NCBI GenBank assembly: GCA_047629195.1
Contig: JBLHWY010000007.1
Span: forward strand, 24,783 to 88,782
From: UBA4582 sp047629195
GTDB lineage: Bacteria > Pseudomonadota > Gammaproteobacteria > Pseudomonadales > Azotimanducaceae
Reading direction: 5' to 3'
Length of the DNA: 64,000 nt
The position numbers and the translations under genes are program-made. Positions 27,953-36,932 of the stretch are shown here, piece by piece (the stretch's first letter is position 1; each line of letters starts with the position of its first letter). The notes beneath the pieces are model-generated. The model did not search any database, was not told the DNA's origin, and was given only the letters and a program-made list of their open reading frames with translations.

Positions 27953-29548
27953 TTGAATAACCCGCTAAGCTGGGCTTGCCCCTACCCTTCGAATCGTTCA
28001 CCTGTATTTGCAAGCAACATGGTTGCAACTTCGCAACCCCTTGCAACCTACGCCGGCCTGCGCATGCTCGAACAGGGTGGCAATGCCGTCGATGCTGCGT
28101 TGGCTGCAGCCATCGCCCTGACTGTGGTAGAGCCAAATAACAATGGTATTGGCAGCGATGCATTTGCCATTCTCTGGGACGGGAACTCCCTCCATGGTCT
28201 CAACGCATCAGGACGCTCTCCTCAGGACTGGAATCCAGAACGATTTCAAGCTCATCAATCCATGCCACATCTAGGCTGGGACTCCGTTACTGTGCCAGGC
28301 GCTGTGAGTGCGTGGGTCGAACTTTCACAAAAATTTGGTCGACTACCCTTTGCCAAATTATTTGAATCTGCCGTCCACTATGCCGAAAATGGTTATCAGG
28401 TCGGGCCAAAATCTGGCTACTACTGGGGATTTGCACCACAGCAATTCAAACCATTCGACTCATTTATGTCAACATTCTGTCCGAACGGTAAAGCACCAGA
28501 AATTGGCTCGGTCGTGCAATTAAAAGACCATGCCCGATCCTTGCAATTGATCGCTGAAACTAACGGTGAGTCCTTCTATCGTGGTGAACTCGCAGATCGA
28601 ATGATTCAACACTCGGCAGAATGTGGCGGCGCCATGACGCATGAAGATCTTGACTTACACCAGTGCGACTGGGTTGGCACTTTATCGCAACAGCTTGCCG
28701 GCACTGACGTTTCACTACATGAAATTCCACCTAATGGTCAGGGACTACTTGCACTGGTTGCACTGGGAATTGTAAATCATCTGGATATCGCAAATTTCGC
28801 GCTGGACTCCGCAAATTCAGTGCACCTACAAATTGAAGCTACCCGTATTGCCTACGCTGAGGTTGAGCGGCATTTGGCTGATATCACCTACATGAAAATC
28901 ACACCAGAGATGCTGTTGGATGCAGAATATCTTGAGCGCCGAGCTGCAGAAATAGACTTGACGACCGCAAATGAAAACCCTACGACACTCGGTGCGAGTG
29001 AAGATACAGTTTATCTTAGCGCGGCTGACGAATCGGGCATGATGGTTTCGTTTATACAATCCAATTACCGCGGATTCGGTTCAGGCATCGTGGTGCCTGG
29101 AACAGGCATAAGCCTACAAAATAGAGGCTCAGGCTTTACCACGGAAAAAGGTCATCCCAACGAAGTAGCCGGTGGCAAGCGCCCATATCAAACCATTATC
29201 CCTGGCTTTGCTACTCATATTGGCCAACCGGTGATGAGCTTTGGCGTTATGGGTGGACACATGCAGGCCCAGGGACACCTGCAGATGATGATTCGCGTTT
29301 TTCTGCATAATCAGAACCCGCAAGCAGCTTCGGACGCGCCAAGATGGCACCTACGAGAGGATGGTGTTGTTTGTCTAGAACAAGGCTTCGATCCATCGGT
29401 GATCCAAGAACTTGCCAACAGAGGGCATAGAATCGAATTGAATCAACCAGAACACATATACGGTGGTGCCCAGCTTATTTACAAAATGGCGTCAGGCTAC
29501 GTCGGTGGATCAGATCACCGCAAAGAAGGATATGTTGGAGCCTGCTAG
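27953..29548 (+). CDS. gamma-glutamyltransferase family protein (Ntn hydrolase)
   Basis: A gamma-glutamyltranspeptidase-like protein of 531 aa that matures by self-cleavage to expose a Thr nucleophile. Family features are the N-terminal ATSQPLATYAGLRMLEQGGN, VEPNNNGIGSDAF, and the probable nucleophile Thr352 in SEDTVYLS; the C-terminal part has the G-G-H segment MGGHMQAQGHLQ. No signal peptide is evident, so it is probably cytoplasmic, as in YwrD-like members. The reaction could be glutathione or other gamma-glutamyl or acyl-amide cleavage. The start is TTG at 27953; the next in-frame ATG is 22 codons later but would cut into the conserved region. Its 3' end lies in a tandem repeat. Confidence 0.87.
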   Translation: MNNPLSWACPYPSNRSPVFASNMVATSQPLATYAGLRMLEQGGNAVDAALAAAIALTVVEPNNNGIGSDAFAILWDGNSLHGLNASGRSPQDWNPERFQAHQSMPHLGWDSVTVPGAVSAWVELSQKFGRLPFAKLFESAVHYAENGYQVGPKSGYYWGFAPQQFKPFDSFMSTFCPNGKAPEIGSVVQLKDHARSLQLIAETNGESFYRGELADRMIQHSAECGGAMTHEDLDLHQCDWVGTLSQQLAGTDVSLHEIPPNGQGLLALVALGIVNHLDIANFALDSANSVHLQIEATRIAYAEVERHLADITYMKITPEMLLDAEYLERRAAEIDLTTANENPTTLGASEDTVYLSAADESGMMVSFIQSNYRGFGSGIVVPGTGISLQNRGSGFTTEKGHPNEVAGGKRPYQTIIPGFATHIGQPVMSFGVMGGHMQAQGHLQMMIRVFLHNQNPQAASDAPRWHLREDGVVCLEQGFDPSVIQELANRGHRIELNQPEHIYGGAQLIYKMASGYVGGSDHRKEGYVGAC

Positions 29549-29619
29549 CCGCGACCACTATGTAGAACTGCTAGTCGCTGACCGCTATATAGAACTGCTA
29601 GTCGCAGACGCTATTTCGA
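29542..29619. repeat. three-copy 25-27-bp tandem repeat at a convergent gene junction
   Basis: Copies begin CTGCTAGCCGCGACC (29542), CTGCTAGTCGCTGACC (29568) and CTGCTAGTCGCAGACG (29595). The first contains the stop of the gamma-glutamyltransferase gene and the third contains the stop of the GAF-GGDEF gene. The repeat therefore fills the whole 49-bp space between the two convergent stops and may have duplicated the end of one gene. Confidence 0.85.
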
Positions 29620-30803
29620 CCGGCAGCCTTTGCTTTATACATCGAGGCATCGGCCTGAGCAATTAGCTGCCTTGGACTATTGCGTTCGTCTGGAATCAGC
29701 GTAGCGACGCCAATACTGACGGTCACTTGAATAATGTGGCCATCAGCATTGAAAGATGAACTAGCGATGACTGAACGCACCTTCTCTGCAAATTCGCGCG
29801 CGTCTTCATGCGCCATATATGGCATGATGACGATGAATTCTTCACCTCCAAATCTGGCAACTACATCTGCCGGCCTCTTGAACAAATCAGACATACATTT
29901 AGCGACGCCCGCAAGACAAATGTCTCCGGCTAAATGACCATAGGTATCATTGACGTTTTTAAAGTGGTCAATATCCAGCATTAGGAGCGCCATAGGATAT
30001 TTCTGCCTTTCAGCACGACGCCATTCTCGCTCCATGACATCATCAAAAAACTGCCGATTCCTTAAACCAGTCACAGGGTCAATCGTGGTCAAATCTTTTA
30101 AAACAATGTGCGCTTCAGACAACTTCGACAGAGCGTTTTGTAACTCTTCGGTTCTTACGTCAACTTTACTTTCAAGCTGCAATTTCAGTAATTCCTGTTC
30201 GTCCAGCAAACGTCTATATTCCATTGCCACGGCTGCTTGAGACGCTAACGCTTCCGTCAGTGGCCGCACAGTTTCCGGAAACTCGACGACGTTGCCTTCT
30301 TTATCTTTGGCATTTAGCAATTGTAAGACACCAATGCCTTCCATATATACGTTCTTGAGCGGCACTGTTAAGAATGATCGGGATGAGTAGCCCGTCATTT
30401 TATCGAATGCCTTTCGCTCTTGAACTTCATTTTCCGGCGTTTTGTAAACGTCTGCAAAATAGATCGTTTCGCCAAGATGAAGTGAACGAGCAGCAACATT
30501 CACCATATTCTGGGAACCATCTTCTAAAAGAAGAGGCAGTTCAGGAAACGAAATAGGATCACCGGCAGTACCACCTTGGTACAAGCCCAGACTATCGTTG
30601 AGCACAATCGCAAATGCGAGTGTGTCATGGTCTGTTTTAATATAGAGACTGCCCGCGTCCGCTCGCGCGATGAGCTTTGCTTCCCTAAGAATTCGTTCAA
30701 GTAAGCTACTAAGGTTTCTTTCCGCAGACAGGGCTCGACCAATGTCTATGAGCCGTTGATATGATTCAATGTCAGGATTCACTGCTGTTCCTTGGTATTC
30801 CAT
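29598..30803 (-). CDS. GAF domain diguanylate cyclase
   Basis: A cytoplasmic cyclic-di-GMP synthase of 401 aa. The GAF sensor domain spans about 11-205, followed by a coiled-coil linker (about 206-240) and a GGDEF domain (about 241-400) with active-site GGEEF in ARFGGEEFIVIMP. The GAF domain is a near paralogue of that in the HD-GYP protein at 18929 (shared RLIDIG, ADAG-LYI-T, SFLTVPLKN, GVLQLLN and EALASQAAVA blocks). The same type of sensor thus feeds both synthesis and breakdown of the messenger. The start ATG is at 30801-30803. Confidence 0.93.
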   Translation of the reverse strand: MEYQGTAVNPDIESYQRLIDIGRALSAERNLSSLLERILREAKLIARADAGSLYIKTDHDTLAFAIVLNDSLGLYQGGTAGDPISFPELPLLLEDGSQNMVNVAARSLHLGETIYFADVYKTPENEVQERKAFDKMTGYSSRSFLTVPLKNVYMEGIGVLQLLNAKDKEGNVVEFPETVRPLTEALASQAAVAMEYRRLLDEQELLKLQLESKVDVRTEELQNALSKLSEAHIVLKDLTTIDPVTGLRNRQFFDDVMEREWRRAERQKYPMALLMLDIDHFKNVNDTYGHLAGDICLAGVAKCMSDLFKRPADVVARFGGEEFIVIMPYMAHEDAREFAEKVRSVIASSSFNADGHIIQVTVSIGVATLIPDERNSPRQLIAQADASMYKAKAAGRNSVCD

Positions 30804-31115
30804 AGTTCAAGCACGGTTGCTTGAATTAGTCGCTGCTTCTGAAGCCTTCTCTGGTATTGCCCAAAGTAAGCCCACTTGTAATGTTGCCAGTTCCATGCCA
30901 AGTCTCGTAAAATATTAGCTTAACAGTCTATCCCTTTGTATCTTATAGGGTTCTATAGAATAAAACCCCAGTCAGAACGCCAGATAAGCGGTACGCACAC
31001 ATCTACTATCGTCCGATTATACGTCAGTCTTGAACCTAAGGTGGCAGCATAATGAATCTAAGATGATTATTCAAAAGTCCAAACTTGGGTATGTTTGGCT
31101 TGCGCTGAGTCACAG
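30804..31115. other. intergenic spacer, mostly featureless
   Basis: The 312-bp gap between two leftward genes contains no credible ORF. Besides the REC-TPR terminator at 31070-31100 it has CCC/GGG-bounded short inverted repeats near 30930-30975 (around TCTTATAGGG and AAACCCC). It must hold the promoter of the GAF-GGDEF gene. Confidence 0.4.
31070..31100 (-). terminator. intrinsic terminator of the REC-TPR gene
   Basis: Reading leftward, CCAAAC and GTTTGG (31093-31098 with 31079-31084) form a perfect stem around an eight-base loop and are followed by ACTTTTG. It lies 16 bp after the stop codon. Confidence 0.5.
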
Positions 31116-32777
31116 TCAGAGCGCGCTGTATCGCTGCTTTAATTCTTCATATTGTTGGTAGCGGTGATCGTATTCGTCCAGACCTGACAACCGGGTAAGA
31201 AATATTTGGCAGTTAGTTCTCCATTCTTCTGTATTAAGATGGCGTTTCTCAGCGAGTTCAAGACAAGTGCTTACCGCACGAATCAGGATACTCGGTGAAG
31301 CGCCGCGTTTGCTGGCGGCATCGCTGAACTTGGCATAGGCCTCCACAACGGCACCACGGCTATACAAATTGATCGCTTCTTCACTGATCTTCTCTGCCAC
31401 CAAGCGTTCTTTGCCGCACTCAAGCCGCTGTAAAAGGCGTTCATTTAGTAGCGAATGATCGAATTCAGCTGCAAACTCAGTTGTAAACTGCTCCGCTTCT
31501 GCCATTAACCCCTGCGAACATAATGTCTGCACATATTCATCTGCATATGAAATTCGCTGTTTTTCCTCAAACTCATGATAAAGACCTGTAGCTTTTTTCA
31601 ACAACTCGCCACGCTCATCCAGTGCACCATAGCTTCCACAAACCAGTGACTCTAGCCACGTTGAGCGTACAAGAACGATAGGGTCCTTTGAAAACTCTTT
31701 CCTCATACGCTTTAGAAACAGACGTGCTTCCTGAAATGCTCCGCTCGATAACTTTGATTTTGATCCATCAATCTTAACCAACAGAGACCGGACGTACTGC
31801 AGATAGTTTTCTGGCGAGTTATAGCAAGAGTGACTCCCCAAAACGATAGCTTTCCTAAAAGCTTTTTCTGCAACGAGATAACTGTTGTTAAACATTGCCA
31901 AACGAGCGAGTTCCATCTGCCGTAATACCGCTTTAGGAGAGCGAATGGTTGCCTCCATCAGTGTAGCTTGCGCCGCTTTATACTTTGTACCTGCCATCAA
32001 TATTCTTGCCAACCAGTCATAGCTCTCGATCACATTGGGCTGCTCGACGATTAATTCCTGAAAGATTTCTTCTGCTTCAGGGTGTCGCTCGAGATTAAAA
32101 AGCGCCTTCCCTTTCCCTATTTTCGCCCAGGGCAAGCCACGCTCACGCGAGATAGCGGTATAGACCTTCAAAGCCTTCTCAAACTCCTCAATCGCCATAA
32201 AACACTCAGCCCGAATTCGGTGCGCTCTCATCGCACCACGCTTATCTTTCCTGATTTTTTCTTCACAAAGCAGAATCGTTTTTTGATAATTTTTTACCTG
32301 AAAAGCTGATTCAATACTATTGTAATCAACCTTTACATGCATGGTCCGCTCAAGCCGGGTTTTTAGCTCGTTACGGGTAAACGGCTTGCTTATGTAACTA
32401 TCGGGTTGGTACTCAAGGGCGCCCATTACCATTTCGAGGCTTGTTTCGGCTGTGACCATAATAAATATCGTACTATTCTTAAGAAACCCGCTATATCTAC
32501 CCTCCTCCAGTATCTGCTGGCCATCTTTACCTTTACCCAGGTTGTAATCACATAAAACGACGTCGTAGGAATGACGAGACAAGTGCTCAATTGCATCTTC
32601 GCCATTGGTCGCGAGATCGATGTCAACAGCAGACAGATCTTTCAGCATACCTCGCAGCATGCCGCGGGCTTCTGCACTGTCCTCAATAATGAGGAATTTA
32701 GATTTCTTATATCTATCAAGCATTAGGTTCTGTCTGTGCAGCGCCTGTTGCATTTCGGATTTTTGTGGTTGAGTCAT
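31116..32777 (-). CDS. response regulator with C-terminal TPR domain
   Basis: A 553-aa protein. The REC receiver domain is at about 27-150, with phosphoacceptor Asp in VVLCDYNLG (about 75-83), acidic pocket residues in LIIEDS, a Thr in IMVTAET and Lys in YISKPF. The rest is a long helical TPR-like array (about 160-540) with repeated helix pairs such as EKALKVYTAISRERG and AEEIFQELIVEQPN. It has no DNA-binding or enzymatic output, so it probably acts by protein interaction, as in related REC-TPR proteins of chemotaxis-like or cyclic-di-GMP pathways. No cognate kinase is adjacent. The start has a weak Shine-Dalgarno. Confidence 0.9.
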   Translation of the reverse strand: MTQPQKSEMQQALHRQNLMLDRYKKSKFLIIEDSAEARGMLRGMLKDLSAVDIDLATNGEDAIEHLSRHSYDVVLCDYNLGKGKDGQQILEEGRYSGFLKNSTIFIMVTAETSLEMVMGALEYQPDSYISKPFTRNELKTRLERTMHVKVDYNSIESAFQVKNYQKTILLCEEKIRKDKRGAMRAHRIRAECFMAIEEFEKALKVYTAISRERGLPWAKIGKGKALFNLERHPEAEEIFQELIVEQPNVIESYDWLARILMAGTKYKAAQATLMEATIRSPKAVLRQMELARLAMFNNSYLVAEKAFRKAIVLGSHSCYNSPENYLQYVRSLLVKIDGSKSKLSSGAFQEARLFLKRMRKEFSKDPIVLVRSTWLESLVCGSYGALDERGELLKKATGLYHEFEEKQRISYADEYVQTLCSQGLMAEAEQFTTEFAAEFDHSLLNERLLQRLECGKERLVAEKISEEAINLYSRGAVVEAYAKFSDAASKRGASPSILIRAVSTCLELAEKRHLNTEEWRTNCQIFLTRLSGLDEYDHRYQQYEELKQRYSAL

Positions 32778-32915
32778 CCACTAAGCATAGGAGAAATTCG
32801 AGGTTTCGCTACGCTATTCGTCTCATGTTTATTAACGCGCAACGCCCTGTAAATGCAGACAGCTACTGTTACCCAGGGGAAACTAGGTAATAGACATTAA
32901 TGTTAAGCAGGCTTG

Positions 32916-34199
32916 CTAGCGGTCGAGGAAGAACAGACTTACTGATGGAACATAAGTGATAATCATCAAGGCAAATAACAACACCAGCATGAAAGGTATT
33001 GTCGCCCGGTAAAGCTCGGTAATAGAGCGATTAAAGCGATAGCTCGCTATAAACAGGTTCATCCCAATTGGCGGCGTAAAATAGCCAATTTGCATATTGG
33101 CCAAAAAGATAATCCCTAAATGCACGGGGTCTATGCCAAAACGCAAGGCCACTGGCACTATCAATGGAATCATAATCACCAAGGCTGAAAAGATATCTAA
33201 CAACGCGCCTAGAATCAGCAGAATAATATTCAACAGAATGAGAAAGGTAATCTTGTCATTCACATAAATACTGATCCACTCGAACAAGAGCTGAGGTATT
33301 TCTGCATCAATAAGAAAATTTGTAAACGCAAGAGAAACACCCAAGATCAGCAGGATTCCTCCCACCATAATCATCGCGTCGCGAATAACGCTGGGTAGTG
33401 TTCGCAAAGGAACTTCGCGATGAATCACCACTTCTACCAGGAGCACATAAAACGCTGTGACCGCTGCCGCTTCTGAAACCGCAAAAAAGCCGGAATAGAT
33501 ACCGCCTAAAACAATAAAAGGCATGGGAATTTCCCACCGGGCATCCTTAATCGCGCTAATAGCATCGGCTTTACTAAATTTGCCTTTCACGATCTCAGCG
33601 TCCCGGTTACTCCACAGGCTATAAAACGTCAGTAAAACAATCATCAGCAGCGCAGGTAATATACCTGCCAAAAATAACTCTTGGATTGTAAAAGGATTAG
33701 GAATATCCATCTGCTGAACAATAACCCCGTACAGAATCAGCGGCAGCGATGGTGCCAACAATAAACCGAGGCTACCCGAAGTTGTCACTAACCCTAGGCT
33801 GAACTTGTCCTTGTAACCTGCTTCAACCAACGCGGGGTACAACAGCGCGCCGACGGCCACAATGGTAACGCCTGATGCGCCGGTAAATGCTGTAAAAAAG
33901 GCACAGGTCACAAATGAAACGACAGCCAAACCACCAGGCATCCAACCTAAAAAAACCTGAGTCAGTCTGACTAACCGAGTGGACAGCTTACTTTCCGCCA
34001 GCAAATAGCCGGCAAAAGTAAATAGCGGCAATGCAAGCAAAAGTGGCGTGTCGATCAGTCGATAGATTTCGATCGCGATGACCGACAGCGGAATATCCGT
34101 GAAGTAAAACCCAAGCATACCCGCGGCGAGAATCACCACAAACAGCGGTGTACCCAGCAAGGCAAATATGGCGACAATAAAGGATCCAATTGAACTCAT
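32916..34199 (-). CDS. dctM: TRAP transporter large permease (DctM family)
   Basis: The large membrane subunit of a sodium-driven TRAP importer, 427 aa with about 12 hydrophobic segments over its whole length. Typical family stretches are FAGYLLAESKLSTRLVRL, FFTAFTGASGVTIVAVG, and a C-terminal GIIFLANMQIGYFTPPIGMN. It is the last gene of tatT-dctP-dctQ-dctM, one nucleotide after dctQ. With DctQ it forms the elevator transport unit in the inner membrane. The substrate is an unknown organic acid-like solute supplied by DctP. Confidence 0.95.
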   Translation of the reverse strand: MSSIGSFIVAIFALLGTPLFVVILAAGMLGFYFTDIPLSVIAIEIYRLIDTPLLLALPLFTFAGYLLAESKLSTRLVRLTQVFLGWMPGGLAVVSFVTCAFFTAFTGASGVTIVAVGALLYPALVEAGYKDKFSLGLVTTSGSLGLLLAPSLPLILYGVIVQQMDIPNPFTIQELFLAGILPALLMIVLLTFYSLWSNRDAEIVKGKFSKADAISAIKDARWEIPMPFIVLGGIYSGFFAVSEAAAVTAFYVLLVEVVIHREVPLRTLPSVIRDAMIMVGGILLILGVSLAFTNFLIDAEIPQLLFEWISIYVNDKITFLILLNIILLILGALLDIFSALVIMIPLIVPVALRFGIDPVHLGIIFLANMQIGYFTPPIGMNLFIASYRFNRSITELYRATIPFMLVLLFALMIITYVPSVSLFFLDR

Positions 34200-34200
34200 A

Positions 34201-34656
34201 CTATGATCTTATAAATTTGAAGCAATGAATAATAAACCTGAGAGACATGACGCCGAATCCGAATGGAATAATCGCCTGACATATCCAATTCGGCACCTTG
34301 GCGAAGGCGATAGTGGCGTCTTCATACTCGTATTGAACAAACTCATAACAGTAGTAAGAAGCAATACCACAGATGGCGGCTGAAGCCAAAGAAGTTGACA
34401 CACGGATAATTTTCAACGGAATTGCTGAAAGATACCGCGACAGGACGTCAATATTAATATGATTCGCCTCACGAGTTGCGACCATGGCACCCAGCATTGC
34501 AAGCCAGAGCACCAATACCCGGGAAAACGTTTCAGCCCATAGCACACCCGAATCGAAAAAATTTCGCAACACAATCTGCATGAGAGCAATCGCAAGCATT
34601 GTGATCAGAGCGCCAACTAGCGCAAAATCTTCAAACCGATGAATATACCTAAGCAT
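34201..34656 (-). CDS. dctQ: TRAP transporter small permease (DctQ family)
   Basis: The small membrane subunit, 151 aa with four hydrophobic helices (about 10-30, 45-62, 85-108, 125-145) and the conserved early VLRNFFDSGVLWAETFSRVLVLWL region, in which the W-A-E block is diagnostic. It partners DctM. It lies 5 nt after dctP and one nt before dctM, so the three are one transcript. Confidence 0.93.
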   Translation of the reverse strand: MLRYIHRFEDFALVGALITMLAIALMQIVLRNFFDSGVLWAETFSRVLVLWLAMLGAMVATREANHINIDVLSRYLSAIPLKIIRVSTSLASAAICGIASYYCYEFVQYEYEDATIAFAKVPNWICQAIIPFGFGVMSLRFIIHCFKFIRS

Positions 34657-34661
34657 GGGTT

Positions 34662-35801
34662 TTAATCGCTGACACTGGTTTCTTTCGCGGCTCGATACTC
34701 GTCCAGATGTCGCTGCAATGTTAATAGGCTCTCATTGCTGATACTGCCTGACTGAACCAAGTCCGCTATCGAGGTTTTTGCCTTCAAACGCCAGTCAGTT
34801 ATTTGTGCTTCGGTAGGCGCAACCTCTTCGATGCCCTGAACAATCAATGCATCATAAGCTTTTTTATTATCTACTCGGTTTTCCCGATCTACTTCAAGAA
34901 ACACACGGTTCATGACCTCTTTCACAATCAATTGATCAGCCTCATCAATTGAATCAAATGCCTTCTTATCTAATGAGAGCATTGAATATATGTATACCAG
35001 TGGGATATTTGTGACGTATTTCACTTGGTTATGCCATTGCAAAGCCAGCGCTACCAAAGGCGGCACTGCAACACCGTCAATCAATCCTGTCTGCAAACCA
35101 GCAAGCACGTCTGACAACGTCAGGGGAATCGGACTGATACCGAACGACTGGATGAGTTTAGCCGAGATTGGATCTCCGTCCGGTACCCAAGCTTTGACCT
35201 TCTTTAGATCTCCGACAGACCGAACAGGCTCTTTCGTGAGCATATAAGCAAAGCCGGTTTCAGTTAGATTAAACGTTACCATTCCAGCGTCCTCGAGACC
35301 GTCAACAATCTGCTGATCCATTCGTCTGCGGACATAATCAACTTCGTCTACGTCTCGAAAAACCAAAGGCAGGTTGTAGATCTGCAAATCTGGATAGAAC
35401 CTTGTTAGTGTGCTCGCGGCAACAACGCCACCCTGCAGCTGTCCGATTCTCATTTTTCGGAGCACTGTGAAGTCATCACCTTGTACGCCACCTGGGTAAA
35501 TTTTAAATTTCACGCGATTGTCAGTTCTCGTGGCTATTTCTTTAGCCCCGGTGCGCAGCTTTTTCATCCACGAAAGTCCGTCGGGAGAAACCGTTGCTAT
35601 CTTGAATGTCTTAGCCTCACTAATCGAAGGTGCCAATACCAGGCAGCTTAAAAGCATCCCGAGCAGACCCATCCAGTAAGCCTTAACACTTAATCCAATC
35701 GGGGCAGCTGTCGTGCCTACAATTGTGCCCTTAGTACGAATGGCAGCAGAACCAGCGATAAGGTCGGTGGCTAGGCCTGTAGTTGTACGAAACTCGAGCA
35801 T
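34662..35801 (-). CDS. dctP: TRAP transporter substrate-binding protein (DctP family, TatP-like)
   Basis: The periplasmic solute-binding subunit. The mature part begins near AKTFKIATVSPDG and has the DctP core, with an Arg-containing KVKAWVPDGD segment and GLQTGLIDGVAVPPLVAL. The reading frame (379 aa) begins with about 43 residues that do not look like a signal peptide, followed by a hydrophobic GLLGMLLSCLVLAPSISEA stretch. An internal ATG at 35672 with AAGG 8 nt upstream may be the true start, but it would leave a signal peptide with no positive charge. The gene follows tatT by 69 nt. A TatT partner suggests the TatPT type, in which the binding protein works with a lipoprotein trimer and may bind hydrophobic ligands. 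Confidence 0.9.
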   Translation of the reverse strand: MLEFRTTTGLATDLIAGSAAIRTKGTIVGTTAAPIGLSVKAYWMGLLGMLLSCLVLAPSISEAKTFKIATVSPDGLSWMKKLRTGAKEIATRTDNRVKFKIYPGGVQGDDFTVLRKMRIGQLQGGVVAASTLTRFYPDLQIYNLPLVFRDVDEVDYVRRRMDQQIVDGLEDAGMVTFNLTETGFAYMLTKEPVRSVGDLKKVKAWVPDGDPISAKLIQSFGISPIPLTLSDVLAGLQTGLIDGVAVPPLVALALQWHNQVKYVTNIPLVYIYSMLSLDKKAFDSIDEADQLIVKEVMNRVFLEVDRENRVDNKKAYDALIVQGIEEVAPTEAQITDWRLKAKTSIADLVQSGSISNESLLTLQRHLDEYRAAKETSVSD

Positions 35802-35870
35802 TTAGATATATTCCTTTAATTCAGTATTCATCATTTCTAGACAGCAAAATTGCTGATTCGTCCACGATAT

Positions 35871-36725
35871 TCAAAAATAATCGTCTGATTCGGCCAAAAG
35901 CACAGCTGCTTTTTCTTGCGCAACCGTGTTGGTTAGCGTCATGCCTTCGACAATAGGATCAGCGTCAATCACTTCTTTCAATAGCTGGTCGTGCAGTGCT
36001 TTGTTGAAAGTCAGCTTGGCATAACTCTCAGCAAACACGACTTTGGTCATCAAGAATTTGCCTTCTCCAAGCTCAATTGCCCGCTCAAAGTGTGCTCTTC
36101 CGACTTCCGGATTGCCCCCCATCGAGGCAGGCAAAACAGTCTCCAAACCACCCATATATAAATGAGGACCACCATTATCCCATGTTTCGTTCAATTCAAT
36201 GACACGATTCATCAAATACTTAACCTTTGAAAGCTGCGCGATCGCATTCCAATCATCACTATTCGCCTGAATCCAAGAGGTCCATGCGACGGCCACCGTA
36301 TAAGTGACAGGCACATCTTTTTCCTCAAGTTGATCAACTTCAACCTGCAACACGTCAAACTTCATACTTTGAAGCCCACACAGGCTTTGTTTGCTCACAC
36401 ATGCCGCAACTAATGCGTAATTCAAAGATTTGGTGGTCAGCAATTTGGCTCGGTTTTCATCCGCGAATATAGCAAAAGCCCCATTCAAGCTAGAAGCCGC
36501 CATAAGCAACGCGGGGTTTTCCGGTGAACCCCGAAGAAAACTATCTAACATCACCAAATACGCTGGAATGGCTTCGCGAACGGTTTCAACATCATTGCTG
36601 TTTAAAATTGACCAGGATAAATCTTCGGCCAATTGTGCCGTCAGAGAAGTCACTACTGATGCACAACTACTCAGGGCAACTACAAGCGTGATCGACAAAA
36701 TCAACTTTCGAAAGAAAATATTCAT
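35871..36725 (-). CDS. TRAP transporter TatT component family lipoprotein
   Basis: A 284-aa lipoprotein with signal peptide and lipobox LSSC (Cys at about 21). The mature part is helical with TPR-like pairs; segments NNGGPHLY-type (here WDNGGPHLYMGGLETVLP) and a GNPEVGRAHFERAIEL helix are characteristic of TatT (Treponema TP0956 family). In Treponema, TatT forms a ring with holes and binds the TRAP receptor. It is first in the operon ahead of dctP, which supports a functional link to this importer rather than a generic TPR role. The operon promoter must lie in 36726-36874. Confidence 0.9.
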   Translation of the reverse strand: MNIFFRKLILSITLVVALSSCASVVTSLTAQLAEDLSWSILNSNDVETVREAIPAYLVMLDSFLRGSPENPALLMAASSLNGAFAIFADENRAKLLTTKSLNYALVAACVSKQSLCGLQSMKFDVLQVEVDQLEEKDVPVTYTVAVAWTSWIQANSDDWNAIAQLSKVKYLMNRVIELNETWDNGGPHLYMGGLETVLPASMGGNPEVGRAHFERAIELGEGKFLMTKVVFAESYAKLTFNKALHDQLLKEVIDADPIVEGMTLTNTVAQEKAAVLLAESDDYF

Positions 36726-36874
36726 GGGTGAGTTACAGCAGACATATTAAAGGATGTTCTATTGTAGCCTATCTCGCGGGGCGGGTTAAGGTCCGAACAT
36801 CGCCTACTCATCATCAATTAGATAATTAATCCCCTCCTAGCGATTAACGAATATGCAGCGGCACAGGATCATGA

Positions 36875-36892
36875 ATCACAAAAGTTTGTGAT
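36875..36892. promoter_or_regulatory. 18-bp palindromic operator-like site upstream of plsC-like gene
   Basis: ATCACAAA-AG-TTTGTGAT is a perfect 8+8 inverted repeat at the expected promoter position for the acyltransferase gene, with TACACT (36892-36897) as a possible -10 element adjoining it. The half-sites are the reverse of a CRP site (TCACA before TGTGA), so it is more probably an operator for a dimeric repressor. Confidence 0.5.
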
Positions 36893-36932
36893 ACACTCTG
36901 TCCTTGTGCCGTATCCATCGCGAACCATCGGA

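Noticed and set aside
36875..36892. CRP-binding site before plsC
   Set aside because: The order of half-sites is TCACA then TGTGA, the reverse of the CRP consensus.
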